From Campylobacter sp. (GTDB lineage: Bacteria; Campylobacterota; Campylobacteria; Campylobacterales; Campylobacteraceae): a DNA stretch of 64,000 nucleotides. The translations under genes were made by a program, and so were the position numbers. The stretch spans positions 434,001 to 498,000 of the forward strand of contig NZ_JAHZBQ010000001.1 of NCBI RefSeq assembly GCF_019423325.1, in the 5' to 3' direction. Positions 8,735 to 17,642 of this stretch are shown here, one piece after another. How positions within the stretch are numbered: the stretch's first letter is position 1; each line of letters opens with the position of its first letter. Below the pieces are notes generated by a model. The model was not told where the DNA came from, searched no databases, and was given only the letters and a program-made list of their open reading frames with translations.

Positions 8735-9279
8735 TGATTTATTTAGCTTCCAGTTCGCCTACTAGAGCACAAATTCTAAAGGATAACGGCGTAGAATTTA
8801 CGCAAATTCCTTTTAATTTCGATGAAAGCGGCATTAGTAAGGACGATGCACACACCTATGCTTACCGCGTTGTCTTGGCCAAGAAAACGCAGTTTTTTAA
8901 AATTTATAAAAATTATGATAAAGTGCTGTTTGCCGATAGCTCCGTACTTGCCAGCGGCGAAATTTTAGGCAAGGCGCGGGATGAAGCGGACGCATTAAAA
9001 ATGCTACGAGCTCAAAGCGGTGCTAGCTGCGCCGTTTATACTGCGATGATTTTTTGTAGTAAGGCGTTAGAGCTTTCGGCACTTAGCGTCGCAAGCTTTG
9101 AATTCGCAGAATTTAATGAAGCGGATTTAAAAGGTTATATCGTTAGCGGCGATTGGCGCGGCAAGGCGGGTGCGATGAGTATCGAAGGCTTTAACGAAAA
9201 ATATATCAAAAGCTCGCGTGGGTCAAAATTCACGGCGATGGGGCTTGATCTGGAAATTTTAAAGAGGTTTGTATGGTAA
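8734..9279 (+). CDS. maf: Maf-type nucleoside triphosphate pyrophosphatase
   Basis: 181 residues. Maf proteins hydrolyse non-canonical or modified nucleoside triphosphates to monophosphates and have been linked to division arrest. The N-terminal signature IYLASSSPTRAQIL is plain, with FADSSVLASGEILGKA and SIEGFNEKYIKSSRGS further on. The start is ATG 8734, which overlaps the TGA of the preceding gene; an upstream in-frame codon at 8698 would lie inside that gene and before the conserved beginning. The 3' end overlaps pbpA by 7 bp. Confidence 0.9.
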   Translation: MIYLASSSPTRAQILKDNGVEFTQIPFNFDESGISKDDAHTYAYRVVLAKKTQFFKIYKNYDKVLFADSSVLASGEILGKARDEADALKMLRAQSGASCAVYTAMIFCSKALELSALSVASFEFAEFNEADLKGYIVSGDWRGKAGAMSIEGFNEKYIKSSRGSKFTAMGLDLEILKRFVW

Positions 9280-11183
9280 GAGTTTTATTTAGTTTTATTA
9301 CGGTTTGTGCGTTTGCCGCAGGCGGGATTTTTTTGTATTTTTACTCGCAAATCCGCTTGGAATCGGACTCAATCATCGATTATCATCCCGAGCTTACGAC
9401 TAAAATTTATGACCGCAACGGCAATTTGATAGCCAATGTTTTTAATGAACAAAATAGAATTTACGTAAAATTCGACGAGATTCCAGGCCGCGTGATCGAA
9501 GCGCTCGTAGCTATCGAGGATACGGCGTTTTTCGAACACGGCGGCGTGAATGTCGAGGCGATTTTTAGGGCGATTATTAAGGATGTCAAAGCGATGAAAT
9601 TTGTCGAAGGAGCTTCCACGATTACGCAGCAGATCACGCGAAATTTAGTTCTTTCGAGCGAAAAGAAGCTTGATCGCAAGATCAAAGAAGCGATCCTATC
9701 GCTTAAGATAGAAAATGCCCTAAGCAAGGAACAAATTCTAGAGCGTTACTTTAACGAAGTGTATTTCGGGCACGGATATTACGGCATTCGCACGGCGGCT
9801 TTGGGATATTTCAAAAAGGATTTGCAAGATTTAAGCCTTAAAGAGATCGCGATTTTAGTGGGCTTGCCGAAAGCTCCTAGCAGCTTTGATCCTACTAAGC
9901 ACCTTGATTTGTCGCTTTCGCGCGCCAATAACGTGATTTATAGGATGCATGAGCTCGGCTGGATAAATAAGACCGAATATGAGCTTGCGATGAACGAACA
10001 GCCTACGATCTACAACGAAACGCTCACGCAAAACGTAGCACCGTATGCCGTAGATGAGATCATAAAAGAAGCGGAAAAAATTCTACCGGATGTCCGCACG
10101 GGCGGATACCGCATAGATACGAGCCTTGATCTAAAGGCGCAGGCGATGGCGCAAGAGGCATTAGTTTTCGGCTACAATGAAATTTTAAAGCGCAACAAAG
10201 ACGCTAATGCAAGCAACGTAAACGGCGCTATGGTCGTCACGCATCCGCAAAATGGCGAAATTTTAGCCTTAGTAGGTGGCGTGGATTACGCGAAATCAAA
10301 TTTCAATCGCGCCAGCCAATCCCAGCGCCAAACTGGCTCCAGCTTTAAGCCTTTTGTCTATCAAATCGCCCTTGATATGGGCTACTCGACGATGACCGAA
10401 GTTCCCGATATAGCTAGAGAATTCGACGATGGCAGCGATAAAACGTGGAAGCCGAAAAATTACGACAAGACTTACAGCGGCTACATCACGATCAAAGAAG
10501 CTTTAACTCGCTCGCGCAACCTTGCCTCGATCAATCTGATGCAATCTATCGGCGTTGATCGCGCGGTAAAAAAGCTGGGCGAGTTCGGCTTTAAAAACGT
10601 CCCGCCCGCCCTGTCGGTGGCTATCGGCAGCTACGGAATTTCGCCGCTTGAATACTCCACGATGTATTCGATGTTTCCGGGGCTTGGGATTACTGCAAAA
10701 TCAAAATTTATCGTTTCGATTACCGATAAGGACGGCAAAACTCGCTTTATAGAGCCTGAGCGCCGCCGCGTGCTGCGCCCGGAGCAGGCATATCTGATGA
10801 CTACGCTATTAAAAAATATCGTGCAGCGCGGCACCGGCACTCGCGCGCGCGTGCAAGGAATCGACGTCGCGGGCAAAACCGGCACCTCAAACGACAGCAT
10901 AGATGCATGGTTTTGCGGCTTTACGCCCGATCTACAGATCATCATCTGGTATGGCAACGACGATTATAAACCTATGCGAAAGGTCGAGGGCGGCGGTCGC
11001 ACTGCAGCACCGGTGTTTGCAAAATTTTTAGATGCCTATTTAAAAGAATATCCGCAAACCAAGCGCAACTTCACCGTCCCGGACGGCATTTTTAGCCGCC
11101 AATACAACGGCAAAGACGAGTATTACACTAAAATTTCGCCGCTTCCTAAACCTCGCGAAAGTAGCAGCGACGGATCATTTTAA
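9273..11183 (+). CDS. pbpA: Penicillin-binding protein 1A, bifunctional glycosyltransferase/transpeptidase
   Basis: Class A PBP that polymerises and cross-links peptidoglycan at the inner membrane. 636 residues: N-terminal TM anchor (about 4-25), then a GT51 glycosyltransferase domain with the catalytic glutamate in EDTAFFEHGG (E82) and GASTITQQ (113-120). The transpeptidase domain has SxxK in GSSFKP (S356/K359), SRN near 415 and GKTGTS near 530. It lacks the long inserts of enterobacterial PBP1A. It is the last gene of the alaS run, overlapping maf by 7 bp. As I recall, alaS-maf-pbpA is conserved in C. jejuni. Confidence 0.95.
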   Translation: MVRVLFSFITVCAFAAGGIFLYFYSQIRLESDSIIDYHPELTTKIYDRNGNLIANVFNEQNRIYVKFDEIPGRVIEALVAIEDTAFFEHGGVNVEAIFRAIIKDVKAMKFVEGASTITQQITRNLVLSSEKKLDRKIKEAILSLKIENALSKEQILERYFNEVYFGHGYYGIRTAALGYFKKDLQDLSLKEIAILVGLPKAPSSFDPTKHLDLSLSRANNVIYRMHELGWINKTEYELAMNEQPTIYNETLTQNVAPYAVDEIIKEAEKILPDVRTGGYRIDTSLDLKAQAMAQEALVFGYNEILKRNKDANASNVNGAMVVTHPQNGEILALVGGVDYAKSNFNRASQSQRQTGSSFKPFVYQIALDMGYSTMTEVPDIAREFDDGSDKTWKPKNYDKTYSGYITIKEALTRSRNLASINLMQSIGVDRAVKKLGEFGFKNVPPALSVAIGSYGISPLEYSTMYSMFPGLGITAKSKFIVSITDKDGKTRFIEPERRRVLRPEQAYLMTTLLKNIVQRGTGTRARVQGIDVAGKTGTSNDSIDAWFCGFTPDLQIIIWYGNDDYKPMRKVEGGGRTAAPVFAKFLDAYLKEYPQTKRNFTVPDGIFSRQYNGKDEYYTKISPLPKPRESSSDGSF

Positions 11184-11327
11184 ATTTAGAGCAAATCCAA
11201 ATTTGATCCACTTTCGGAAGCCCTTACATAGATTGCGTTTATTAAGCACAATATAAATATGCTAATTTATAGTTTGTATAAGGTTGTAGGCGCTAAAATG
11301 CGTAATCATTTTATTTAGGGGTTAAGA

Positions 11328-11969
11328 TTGCAGGATTTAGAATTTAAAAGCAAAAAGATAAGAATAGAAAATACTCGTATAAAATTCGGTAAATTTTTTA
11401 CGAAATTATGTTTTATATATTTTTTATATTCTCTTAGCGCCTTTATAATTCCTAAAAATATTTTAGATATTTCTCCTGCGTGCTTGAATTTCGTAAATTT
11501 TATGAAAAGCTATTTTCCAAATATCGAAATTATCGGTAGTATTAGCCCATACACCCAACTTTCGGAATTTTACGTTAGTATTATGTGGATATACGGGATT
11601 ATTATTTTTGCGGTTTCTAGCTTATATTCATTGGTTTATTATATTTACTTTTGCAGATATGATGATGATTTTATATTGCTTTCAAAAAAGAAGTGTGAAA
11701 ACGATTGCCCGTTTTTGTTGCTTCCGTTTATGTTTGGTTTTGGTATTTTTATGTTTGAGGTTTATTATACCGGATATTTTGCAAGCAGCGGTATAAGCAT
11801 AAGAACAAGCCATTTTATGCCGGAATTTCAAAGTAGATTTTCAATTTTTGGATATATCATTTTCTTTCAATCCGGTTTTTCTCTTTCGGGTTCCGTAATA
11901 TTAATGTCTACATTCGAATTTGTTTACAAAATATATTTCTATTTAAAAGGAGTGAAAGATGCAGAGTAA
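11328..11969 (+). CDS. Hypothetical multi-pass membrane protein, low GC
   Basis: 213 residues; family not recognised. Hydrophobic segments lie near 28-42, 85-107, 128-148 and 170-193, so about four TM helices. The likely start is TTG 11328, preceded by AGGGG at 11317-11321. Codon use is strikingly AT-rich compared with pbpA and norB on either side, as in the next gene, so the pair looks like an acquired patch. No signal peptide and no known motif. Possible roles, such as an immunity or transport function, are only guesses. Confidence 0.55.
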   Translation: MQDLEFKSKKIRIENTRIKFGKFFTKLCFIYFLYSLSAFIIPKNILDISPACLNFVNFMKSYFPNIEIIGSISPYTQLSEFYVSIMWIYGIIIFAVSSLYSLVYYIYFCRYDDDFILLSKKKCENDCPFLLLPFMFGFGIFMFEVYYTGYFASSGISIRTSHFMPEFQSRFSIFGYIIFFQSGFSLSGSVILMSTFEFVYKIYFYLKGVKDAE

Positions 11970-12000
11970 AGTCAATGAAAAGAACGGTGTATTGAATTAA
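11959..12000 (+). other. Mini-ORF with a strong ribosome site (13 aa)
   Basis: AAAGGAG at 11946-11952 is ideally spaced before ATG 11959, but the frame ends after 13 residues at TAA 11998-12000. It overlaps the end of the preceding gene and sits just before the next one. It may be a leader peptide coupling translation into the 12020 gene, or the residue of a lost gene. Confidence 0.35.
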
Positions 12001-12019
12001 AAATTTGGAGTATTATCGT

Positions 12020-12670
12020 ATGAAATTTCAAAGTTATAAATCTGAAATGCCGCTTTTTATGATCAAAGATTATTGGACTAAAATCAGCACAGAATGTTAT
12101 TTAATATTAGCTGTATTTTTAGTTATATTTCTATTTTTCTGCAGAGGAAGTGCTTGGGCATATCAATTCCTAGGAGCTGTTACTTTTTTAGTGGGAATTT
12201 TATTTATTAATAAACATAAATTTTTAAATTTCTATTCCGATAGAATAGAATATAATTCTTTATGCAAAAATTATAACGATGTATATTCGATACATAAAAG
12301 TGTAAAGACTTCTAATTTTGATAAAATCGCTATTTATAAATTTTCTGGACTCGTGATTGAAGACGCGTGCAAATACAATGCCAATATAACTAAGTTTAAA
12401 AAATTTCTCTTGCTAATTTTATCGTACGCTTTGCATCCGATAAATCTTCTTTGCTTTGGTGTACTTAAAATTTTAAGAAGAATAGATAGCATAAATTTAA
12501 ATGTTCTAATTTTATTAGATAGCACTCATAGTAATTATTTTGCCATTCCGCTAACTATGTTAAGTGAGTATGAACGAGTAAATTTGAAAAAGTATTTAAA
12601 AGACAAACTAAATCTAAATCTTGATAATATTGAAATCAGGGATAGATTTATAGATATAAATTTTATATAA
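12020..12670 (+). CDS. Hypothetical protein, low GC, N-terminal membrane segments
   Basis: 216 residues; no family recognised. Hydrophobic stretches at about residues 25-41 and 43-62 suggest a TM hairpin, followed by a mostly polar domain with a hydrophobic patch near 130-150. ATG 12020 is chosen because GGAG ends 9 bases upstream; the TTG at 12005 has no such site. Composition matches the preceding AT-rich gene and differs from norB. The two may have been acquired together. Confidence 0.5.
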   Translation: MKFQSYKSEMPLFMIKDYWTKISTECYLILAVFLVIFLFFCRGSAWAYQFLGAVTFLVGILFINKHKFLNFYSDRIEYNSLCKNYNDVYSIHKSVKTSNFDKIAIYKFSGLVIEDACKYNANITKFKKFLLLILSYALHPINLLCFGVLKILRRIDSINLNVLILLDSTHSNYFAIPLTMLSEYERVNLKKYLKDKLNLNLDNIEIRDRFIDINFI

Positions 12671-12814
12671 AATTTTCTAAAACCCTTTATTTCAGTATAC
12701 TTTAATAAATTCCAGCTTAAGCAGATAAATTTTATCTTTTTATTGACGAGCCTCAATGCTTATCGAAATTTAAATAGGTAAAATTCTCTCCTAATTTCAG
12801 TTAAAGGAGTGAAA

Positions 12815-15052
12815 ATGGCAGAATTTAAGAAGCTCTGGATGACGCTTGTAGCAGTACTCATCGTGGGCTTTAGTTTCTTGGGTTTTTACGGCGGCGAGGT
12901 GTATAGGCAGTCTCCGCCGGTGGTAAAATTTACCGATGCTAGCGGAGCTGAGCTAATCAGTACCGAGCGCATTTACCGCGGGCAGGAGGCCTGGCAGAGT
13001 ATCGGCGGTATGCAGGTGGGCTCTATATGGGGTCACGGAGCGTATCAGGCGCCTGATTGGAGCGCGGATTGGCTGCATAAGGAGCTGGTCGCGTTTATGG
13101 ATATCAAGGCGCAGGAGCGTTTCGGCGTGAAATTTGACGCCTTAAATGACGAGCAAAAGGCGCAGATCAAGGCGCTTACCAAGGCCGAGTATCGCACCAA
13201 CACCGTAAAAGACGGCACCGTCAAGCTAAGCGATGATCGCTTGAAGGCTATGGCGGTCGTAAAAGACGAATACATGGGCGTTTTCGGAAACGATCCGCGC
13301 TTTAAAAAGCTTCGCGAGGATTACGCGATGAAGGAAAACACGCTTGCAAACGAGCAGCATCGCGCCGAGCTCGTGGATTTCATCTTTTGGACTGCGTGGG
13401 CGGTTTCTACGGATCGTCCGAGCGGAGAGGCGACCTATACCAATAACTGGCCGCACGAGCCGCTGATAGACAATGTCCCTACCACGGAAAACGTCGTTTG
13501 GACGATCGCAAGCCTCGTTATTTTGCTTACCGGCATCGGTCTTTTAGTATGGTTTGGAAATTTCTACGGCAAAAAGGACGAGGATTTCGAGGCTCCTGCG
13601 AAGCTAAACGCCGATCCGATCGCCGCTTTAGCGCTTACGCCGTCGCAAAAGGCGCTCGGCAAGTACCTTTTCGTAGCGATTGCGTTGTTTGCATTTCAAG
13701 CCTTCATCGGCGGCTTTGTTGCGCACTATACGATCGAGGGTCAGTCCTTTTTCGGGCTTGATATTTCGCAATATATCCCTTACTCGCTAGCTCGCACCTG
13801 GCACGTGCAGGCGTCCATTTTCTGGATCGCTACGGGCTTTTTGGCGGCGGGATTGTTTCTAGCTCCGATCATCAACGGCGGCAAGGATCCTAAATTTCAA
13901 AAGCTCGGTGTGGACGTGCTTTTCTACGCGCTTCTTTTCTTGGTCGTCGGCAGCTTCGCGGGCGAATACATGGCGATTGCGGGTAAGATGGATCCAAGCA
14001 GCAGTTTCTGGATCGGACATCAAGGATATGAGTATTTAGACCTCGGTAGAATTTGGCAGCTGATACTGTTTGTGGGCCTGCTGATCTGGATGGTACTCGT
14101 GCTACGCGGCTTTATCGCGGGCTTTAGAGCCGAGGGCGATAAGAATTTATTGGCGATTTTTACCGCTTCGGTCATCGCCGTGGGGCTTTTTTACGGCGCG
14201 GGACTATTTTACGGACAGCGCTCGCCGATCCCTGTGATGGAGTACTGGCGCTGGTGGGTCGTGCACCTTTGGGTCGAAGGATTTTTCGAGGTTTTCGCGA
14301 CGGCGTCTTTGGCGTTCGTGTTCGCGTCCTTGGGCTTAGTAAGCAAGAAATTTGCCACCTACACCTCGATTGCTAGCGCGTCGATTTTCCTAATCGGCGG
14401 AATTCCTGGTACCTTCCACCACCTCTATTTTGCGGGCACTACTACGCCGATAATGGCTGTGGGTGCGAGCTTCTCGGCGCTTGAGGTCGTGCCTTTGGTG
14501 CTTTTGGGTTCGGAAGCGTTTCATTACTACAAGCTTCAATTCGCGCAGGATTGGGCTAAGCGTTTAAAATGGCCGCTTTACTGCTTCATCGCCGTGGCGT
14601 TTTGGAATATGCTGGGCGCGGGCGTTTTCGGCTTTTTGATCAACCCGCCGCTTGCGCTATTTTACATCCAGGGCTTAAACACCACCGCGGTGCACGCTCA
14701 TACGGCGCTATTTGGCGTATACGGCTTTTTGGCGCTCGGCTTCGTGTGGCTCGTGGCGCTGTATATCTACAGGCAAAAAAACTTTGACGATACGCTTATG
14801 AAGATTGGCTTTTGGGCGCTTAACGCGGGTCTGCTTCTAATGGTACTGATTTCGCTATTGCCTGTCGGAATTTTGCAGGCATTCGCGGCGATCGACGTGG
14901 GTATGTGGTACGCAAGAAGCGCGGAATTTTTGCAAAAAGACAGCCTCTACGGGCTCCGCTGGGCGCGCATCATCGGCGATACGATCTTTTTGGTTGGAAG
15001 CGTGTGCTTCTTGCTTCAAATCGTGCGAATGATATTCTCACGCGCTAAATAG
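12815..15052 (+). CDS. norB: Quinol-dependent nitric oxide reductase
   Basis: Reduces NO to N2O with electrons from quinol at the inner membrane; used for nitrosative stress defence or denitrification. 745 residues, the long single-subunit qNOR (NorZ) form. An N-terminal TM helix is followed by a periplasmic cytochrome-c-like domain that has no CxxCH heme-binding motif, as expected for qNOR. Then comes a twelve-helix heme-copper-type core with conserved histidines in TWHVQASIFW, HLWVEGFFEVF, GTFHHLYFAGT and HAHTALFGVYGF. ATG 12815 follows GGAG at 12806-12809; the in-frame GTG 12809 overlaps that ribosome site and is rejected. The gene stands alone, with a terminator behind it. The upstream region shows no clear NO-sensor operator. 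Confidence 0.93.
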   Translation: MAEFKKLWMTLVAVLIVGFSFLGFYGGEVYRQSPPVVKFTDASGAELISTERIYRGQEAWQSIGGMQVGSIWGHGAYQAPDWSADWLHKELVAFMDIKAQERFGVKFDALNDEQKAQIKALTKAEYRTNTVKDGTVKLSDDRLKAMAVVKDEYMGVFGNDPRFKKLREDYAMKENTLANEQHRAELVDFIFWTAWAVSTDRPSGEATYTNNWPHEPLIDNVPTTENVVWTIASLVILLTGIGLLVWFGNFYGKKDEDFEAPAKLNADPIAALALTPSQKALGKYLFVAIALFAFQAFIGGFVAHYTIEGQSFFGLDISQYIPYSLARTWHVQASIFWIATGFLAAGLFLAPIINGGKDPKFQKLGVDVLFYALLFLVVGSFAGEYMAIAGKMDPSSSFWIGHQGYEYLDLGRIWQLILFVGLLIWMVLVLRGFIAGFRAEGDKNLLAIFTASVIAVGLFYGAGLFYGQRSPIPVMEYWRWWVVHLWVEGFFEVFATASLAFVFASLGLVSKKFATYTSIASASIFLIGGIPGTFHHLYFAGTTTPIMAVGASFSALEVVPLVLLGSEAFHYYKLQFAQDWAKRLKWPLYCFIAVAFWNMLGAGVFGFLINPPLALFYIQGLNTTAVHAHTALFGVYGFLALGFVWLVALYIYRQKNFDDTLMKIGFWALNAGLLLMVLISLLPVGILQAFAAIDVGMWYARSAEFLQKDSLYGLRWARIIGDTIFLVGSVCFLLQIVRMIFSRAK

Positions 15053-15080
15053 AGCTTTCGCGAGTTCTTATCGTTTGTTT

Positions 15081-15115
15081 GCCTCGCAGGAATTTCATTT
15101 CTCGCGGGGCTTTTT
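15081..15115 (+). terminator. Rho-independent terminator after norB
   Basis: Stem GCCTCGC (15081-15087) pairs with GCGGGGC (15104-15110), with one G-U pair, and is followed directly by five T. It lies about 30 bases after the norB stop. Confidence 0.8.
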
Positions 15116-15324
15116 AAATTTAGCGCACTTCGCGCGAGCTTTTTTCTGCAAATGGGAGCTGCGCGCGAGTCTTTACCGCGGACGATATCCGCGCGAGCTT
15201 TAAGTTTAGCCGCAAATTGCGCTAAATCTTTAAAATTTTAAAATTTCATCCTCTTAAATTTACCCGAGCCAAATTTTAAATTTGCTACAATTACCGCCGA
15301 AATTTCAATCTAAAGGAGTGAAAA

Positions 15325-15768
15325 ATGGGTGTGCGAGAGCAAATTTTAGAAGACATTAAAACGGCGATGAAAAGCGGCGATCACTTCCGCAGAGACAGCC
15401 TTAGGATGCTTAACGCCGCGCTTAAGCAGGTCGAGGTGGACGAGCGCATCAGCCTTAGCGATGAGCGCGTCTTTAGCATCCTTCAAAGCGAGATCAAGCG
15501 CCGAAATGACTCTGTAGAGCAGTACCGCGCGGGCGGTCGCGACGATCTGGTGCAAAAAGAGCAGGGCGAGATCGAGATTATCGCATCCTATCTGCCCGCG
15601 CAGCTAAGCGATGCCGAGCTTGCCGCCGAGGTTAGCTCGCTAATCACGCAGCTTGGCGCTAGCGGCGCAAAGGATATGGGGCGCGTGATGAGAGCTGCCA
15701 AGGAAGCGCTTGGTTCAAGTGTGGACGGCAAGCGGCTGAGCGAGGCGGTCAAAGCGGCACTGAAGTAG
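15325..15768 (+). CDS. yqeY: GatB/YqeY domain protein
   Basis: 147 residues. Small helical YqeY proteins resemble the tail domain of GatB, the amidotransferase subunit that makes Gln-tRNA or Asn-tRNA, and may bind tRNA; the precise role is not established. Signature regions are REQILEDIKTAMKSGD, LRMLNAALKQVE and AAKEALGSSVDGKRLSEAVK. ATG 15325 follows AAAGGAG. It is monocistronic between spacers rich in AAATTT. Confidence 0.9.
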   Translation: MGVREQILEDIKTAMKSGDHFRRDSLRMLNAALKQVEVDERISLSDERVFSILQSEIKRRNDSVEQYRAGGRDDLVQKEQGEIEIIASYLPAQLSDAELAAEVSSLITQLGASGAKDMGRVMRAAKEALGSSVDGKRLSEAVKAALK

Positions 15769-15788
15769 CCTTCGAGGCTTTGGATTTT

Positions 15789-15808
15789 AAAAGCTGGAGC
15801 TGCTTTTT
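15789..15808 (+). terminator. Possible terminator after yqeY
   Basis: AAAAGC (15789-15794) pairs with GCTTTT (15802-15807) around a 7-base loop, with the U-tract on the 3' arm. It lies 20 bases after the stop. A second tiny hairpin overlaps the stop codon itself. Confidence 0.4.
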
Positions 15809-15954
15809 ATAGTCGTTGCAGCTTTACGGAGTGGAATTCTATGCCGGAATTTTACGACGCGGAATTACACGCCAAAATTTCGCTGCTGAAATTTTTTAAG
15901 ATAGAGCTTTGGCTGCGGAATTTATACGCTAATTTAAAATTTTAAAGGATCATC

Positions 15955-16572
15955 ATGAAAAAATTTATCGCGGTTTTACTAGCTGTCCTGCTTGTGGGAT
16001 GCCAGTGCAAACAAAACGTAGTGCCTGGGGCAAATGAAACGCCCGAAAAGATTACGGCATTTTTCATAAACGATGGCAAGGAATACATCGTAGGTGAGAA
16101 ACTCAGCTATGTCCTAACGAACGGCTCGTCGCTTAAGAATATCTCGGAATTTTACGATGGCGGATACGCCAAAGGGCTTAAGCGCGAGTTTGTACAGATC
16201 GAAGTAACCGATGCTAAAAACGGCGAGGCGCGCGGTAGCTTCAGTGCTTTTTTAAACTCTGCCGCAGGAGCAGACGTCGCCAAAATCAAAGCTCTAGCGA
16301 ACCGCATCGAAATCGATGAGAAAAAAGGCGAGATAGAAGCGATTTTCTACTTCGATGCGCGCGTCGTACAGATCAAAAATCTTAGCGAAATAATGAAGCC
16401 AAGCGATAGGCTGCGCTCTCCGATTCCGGCAAACATCGAGGTTAGGCCCGAACGCTGCGAGGGCAACGCCCTATTGTATACGATAAGCACCATCGTAGCT
16501 GTGCCGATAATAATCGTGGGAACGGTACTGTTTCTGCCCGTGGTGATGATGCAGGAATATAGCCCGCGATAA
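15955..16572 (+). CDS. Hypothetical lipoprotein
   Basis: 205 residues; family unknown. A signal peptide ends in a lipobox-like VLLVGC with cysteine at about residue 16, so the product is probably a membrane-anchored lipoprotein. The middle is a mixed polar domain. A second hydrophobic segment near residues 178-196 (TIVAVPIIIVGTVLFLPV) suggests a C-terminal TM helix, which is odd for an outer-membrane lipoprotein. ATG 15955 follows AAAGGATC. The next gene begins about 50 bases on and may be co-transcribed. Confidence 0.65.
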   Translation: MKKFIAVLLAVLLVGCQCKQNVVPGANETPEKITAFFINDGKEYIVGEKLSYVLTNGSSLKNISEFYDGGYAKGLKREFVQIEVTDAKNGEARGSFSAFLNSAAGADVAKIKALANRIEIDEKKGEIEAIFYFDARVVQIKNLSEIMKPSDRLRSPIPANIEVRPERCEGNALLYTISTIVAVPIIIVGTVLFLPVVMMQEYSPR

Positions 16573-16624
16573 TAAAAGCCGTAAAATTCCGTATCTTGCA
16601 GCGAAACTTACAATGTAATGATCG

Positions 16625-17260
16625 ATGAAGCTCGGCGAAATTTGGTATAACTTAGATCGCAAGTTCGATCTATTTATGATCGCATTTTATTTGGCGGCGA
16701 TGTGGTACGGATTTCTTTTTAGCTTGAATCCGAAAAGCTTAGACGATCTGAAAATCGCAAATGGAATAATCATGGATGTCAGAAGCGATGATGGGCGCGA
16801 ATATATGCAGATTTTTACGGATGAGCGCAAATTTATCAAAGTCTTTTTAAATGACGATACGGATAACTTAACCTCTTTTTATAAAAATAAAATTTTGCTC
16901 AATGCGGCAATTGTTGAAGCTAATTTTAAGCGCTCAGGAGCGGACGAGTGGCAAGGTGTAAATATCAAGCCTTCTATCTCGCTAATCGCATACGAATGGC
17001 TGGAAGGCAAGCGAGTTAAAGCTTGGTATCAAAGCCGTCCGTTTCCGTTTCAGGGTCGCGGCACGGCGTATCAGGTTTTATTTTTGGATTATAATGCGAG
17101 CGTCGACCCACCGCAGCGCGAGTATCTGATGAAATTCAGATATGACAAATACGCCGCGATGGATGATAAATTTACGGCTACGGTATTTGGAGCTTTAACG
17201 CTCATTTTTCTTGTGATAGTGGCGGGCAAATTTTATCTAACATGGCGTCTGCTGCAATAA
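16625..17260 (+). CDS. Hypothetical two-TM protein
   Basis: 211 residues; no family recognised. One TM helix lies near residues 16-34 (LFMIAFYLAAMWYGFLFSL) and one near 185-203 (FGALTLIFLVIVAGKFYL). About 150 polar residues between them form a probable extracytoplasmic domain. The layout matches the 3016 gene although sequence similarity is not obvious. No clear ribosome site precedes ATG 16625. Possibly co-transcribed with the lipoprotein before it. Confidence 0.55.
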   Translation: MKLGEIWYNLDRKFDLFMIAFYLAAMWYGFLFSLNPKSLDDLKIANGIIMDVRSDDGREYMQIFTDERKFIKVFLNDDTDNLTSFYKNKILLNAAIVEANFKRSGADEWQGVNIKPSISLIAYEWLEGKRVKAWYQSRPFPFQGRGTAYQVLFLDYNASVDPPQREYLMKFRYDKYAAMDDKFTATVFGALTLIFLVIVAGKFYLTWRLLQ

Positions 17261-17642
17261 ACATTGCGCCGCGAAATTTTAAGTAGCATCGGATAGCCTG
17301 AAAACACGGCGCGCAGTATCGATACGAAACACTTTAAAAGACGCTAGGTTGCGACGTACATTTCATTGCAGATAGCAACGCGAGCAGGATAAGTTTACGG
17401 CGATAAATTTAAATCGTCATCAAAAACAGACCGAAACGAGATTTAAAATTTTGATAAATAGCTTGCGCCGAGTTTTGAAATTTTGCGACTCTAGCTACTC
17501 CGGCAAGCGCAAAATTCTAAATTTTAAACTGCATAAAATTTTAAAATTTAAACTGCGCGAGATTTCAAAATTTCAAAATTTCAAATCTCGCGCTCGTTTA
17601 GCAGTATCCATAAATTCCAAACGCCAAATGGGAGCGAATGGG
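17261..17642. other. Spacer with AAATTT words and a large hairpin
   Basis: About 380 bases without a supported gene. A short open frame exists at 17451-17651 but is composed of AAATTTTA words and has no ribosome site. The main structure is the hairpin at 17555-17593. Confidence 0.65.
17555..17593 (-). terminator. Strong hairpin downstream of the AsmA-like gene
   Basis: An 11-bp perfect stem: GCGCGAGATTT (17555-17565) against AAATCTCGCGC (17583-17593), with an A/T-rich 17-base loop. On the minus strand it lies about 50 bases after the AsmA-like stop, and the following bases are T-rich. It probably ends that transcript and may also act from the other side. Confidence 0.6.

Noticed and set aside
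12743..12748. TTGACG as the -35 box of norB
   Set aside because: About 30 bases separate it from the nearest -10-like TAAAAT, too far for sigma70.
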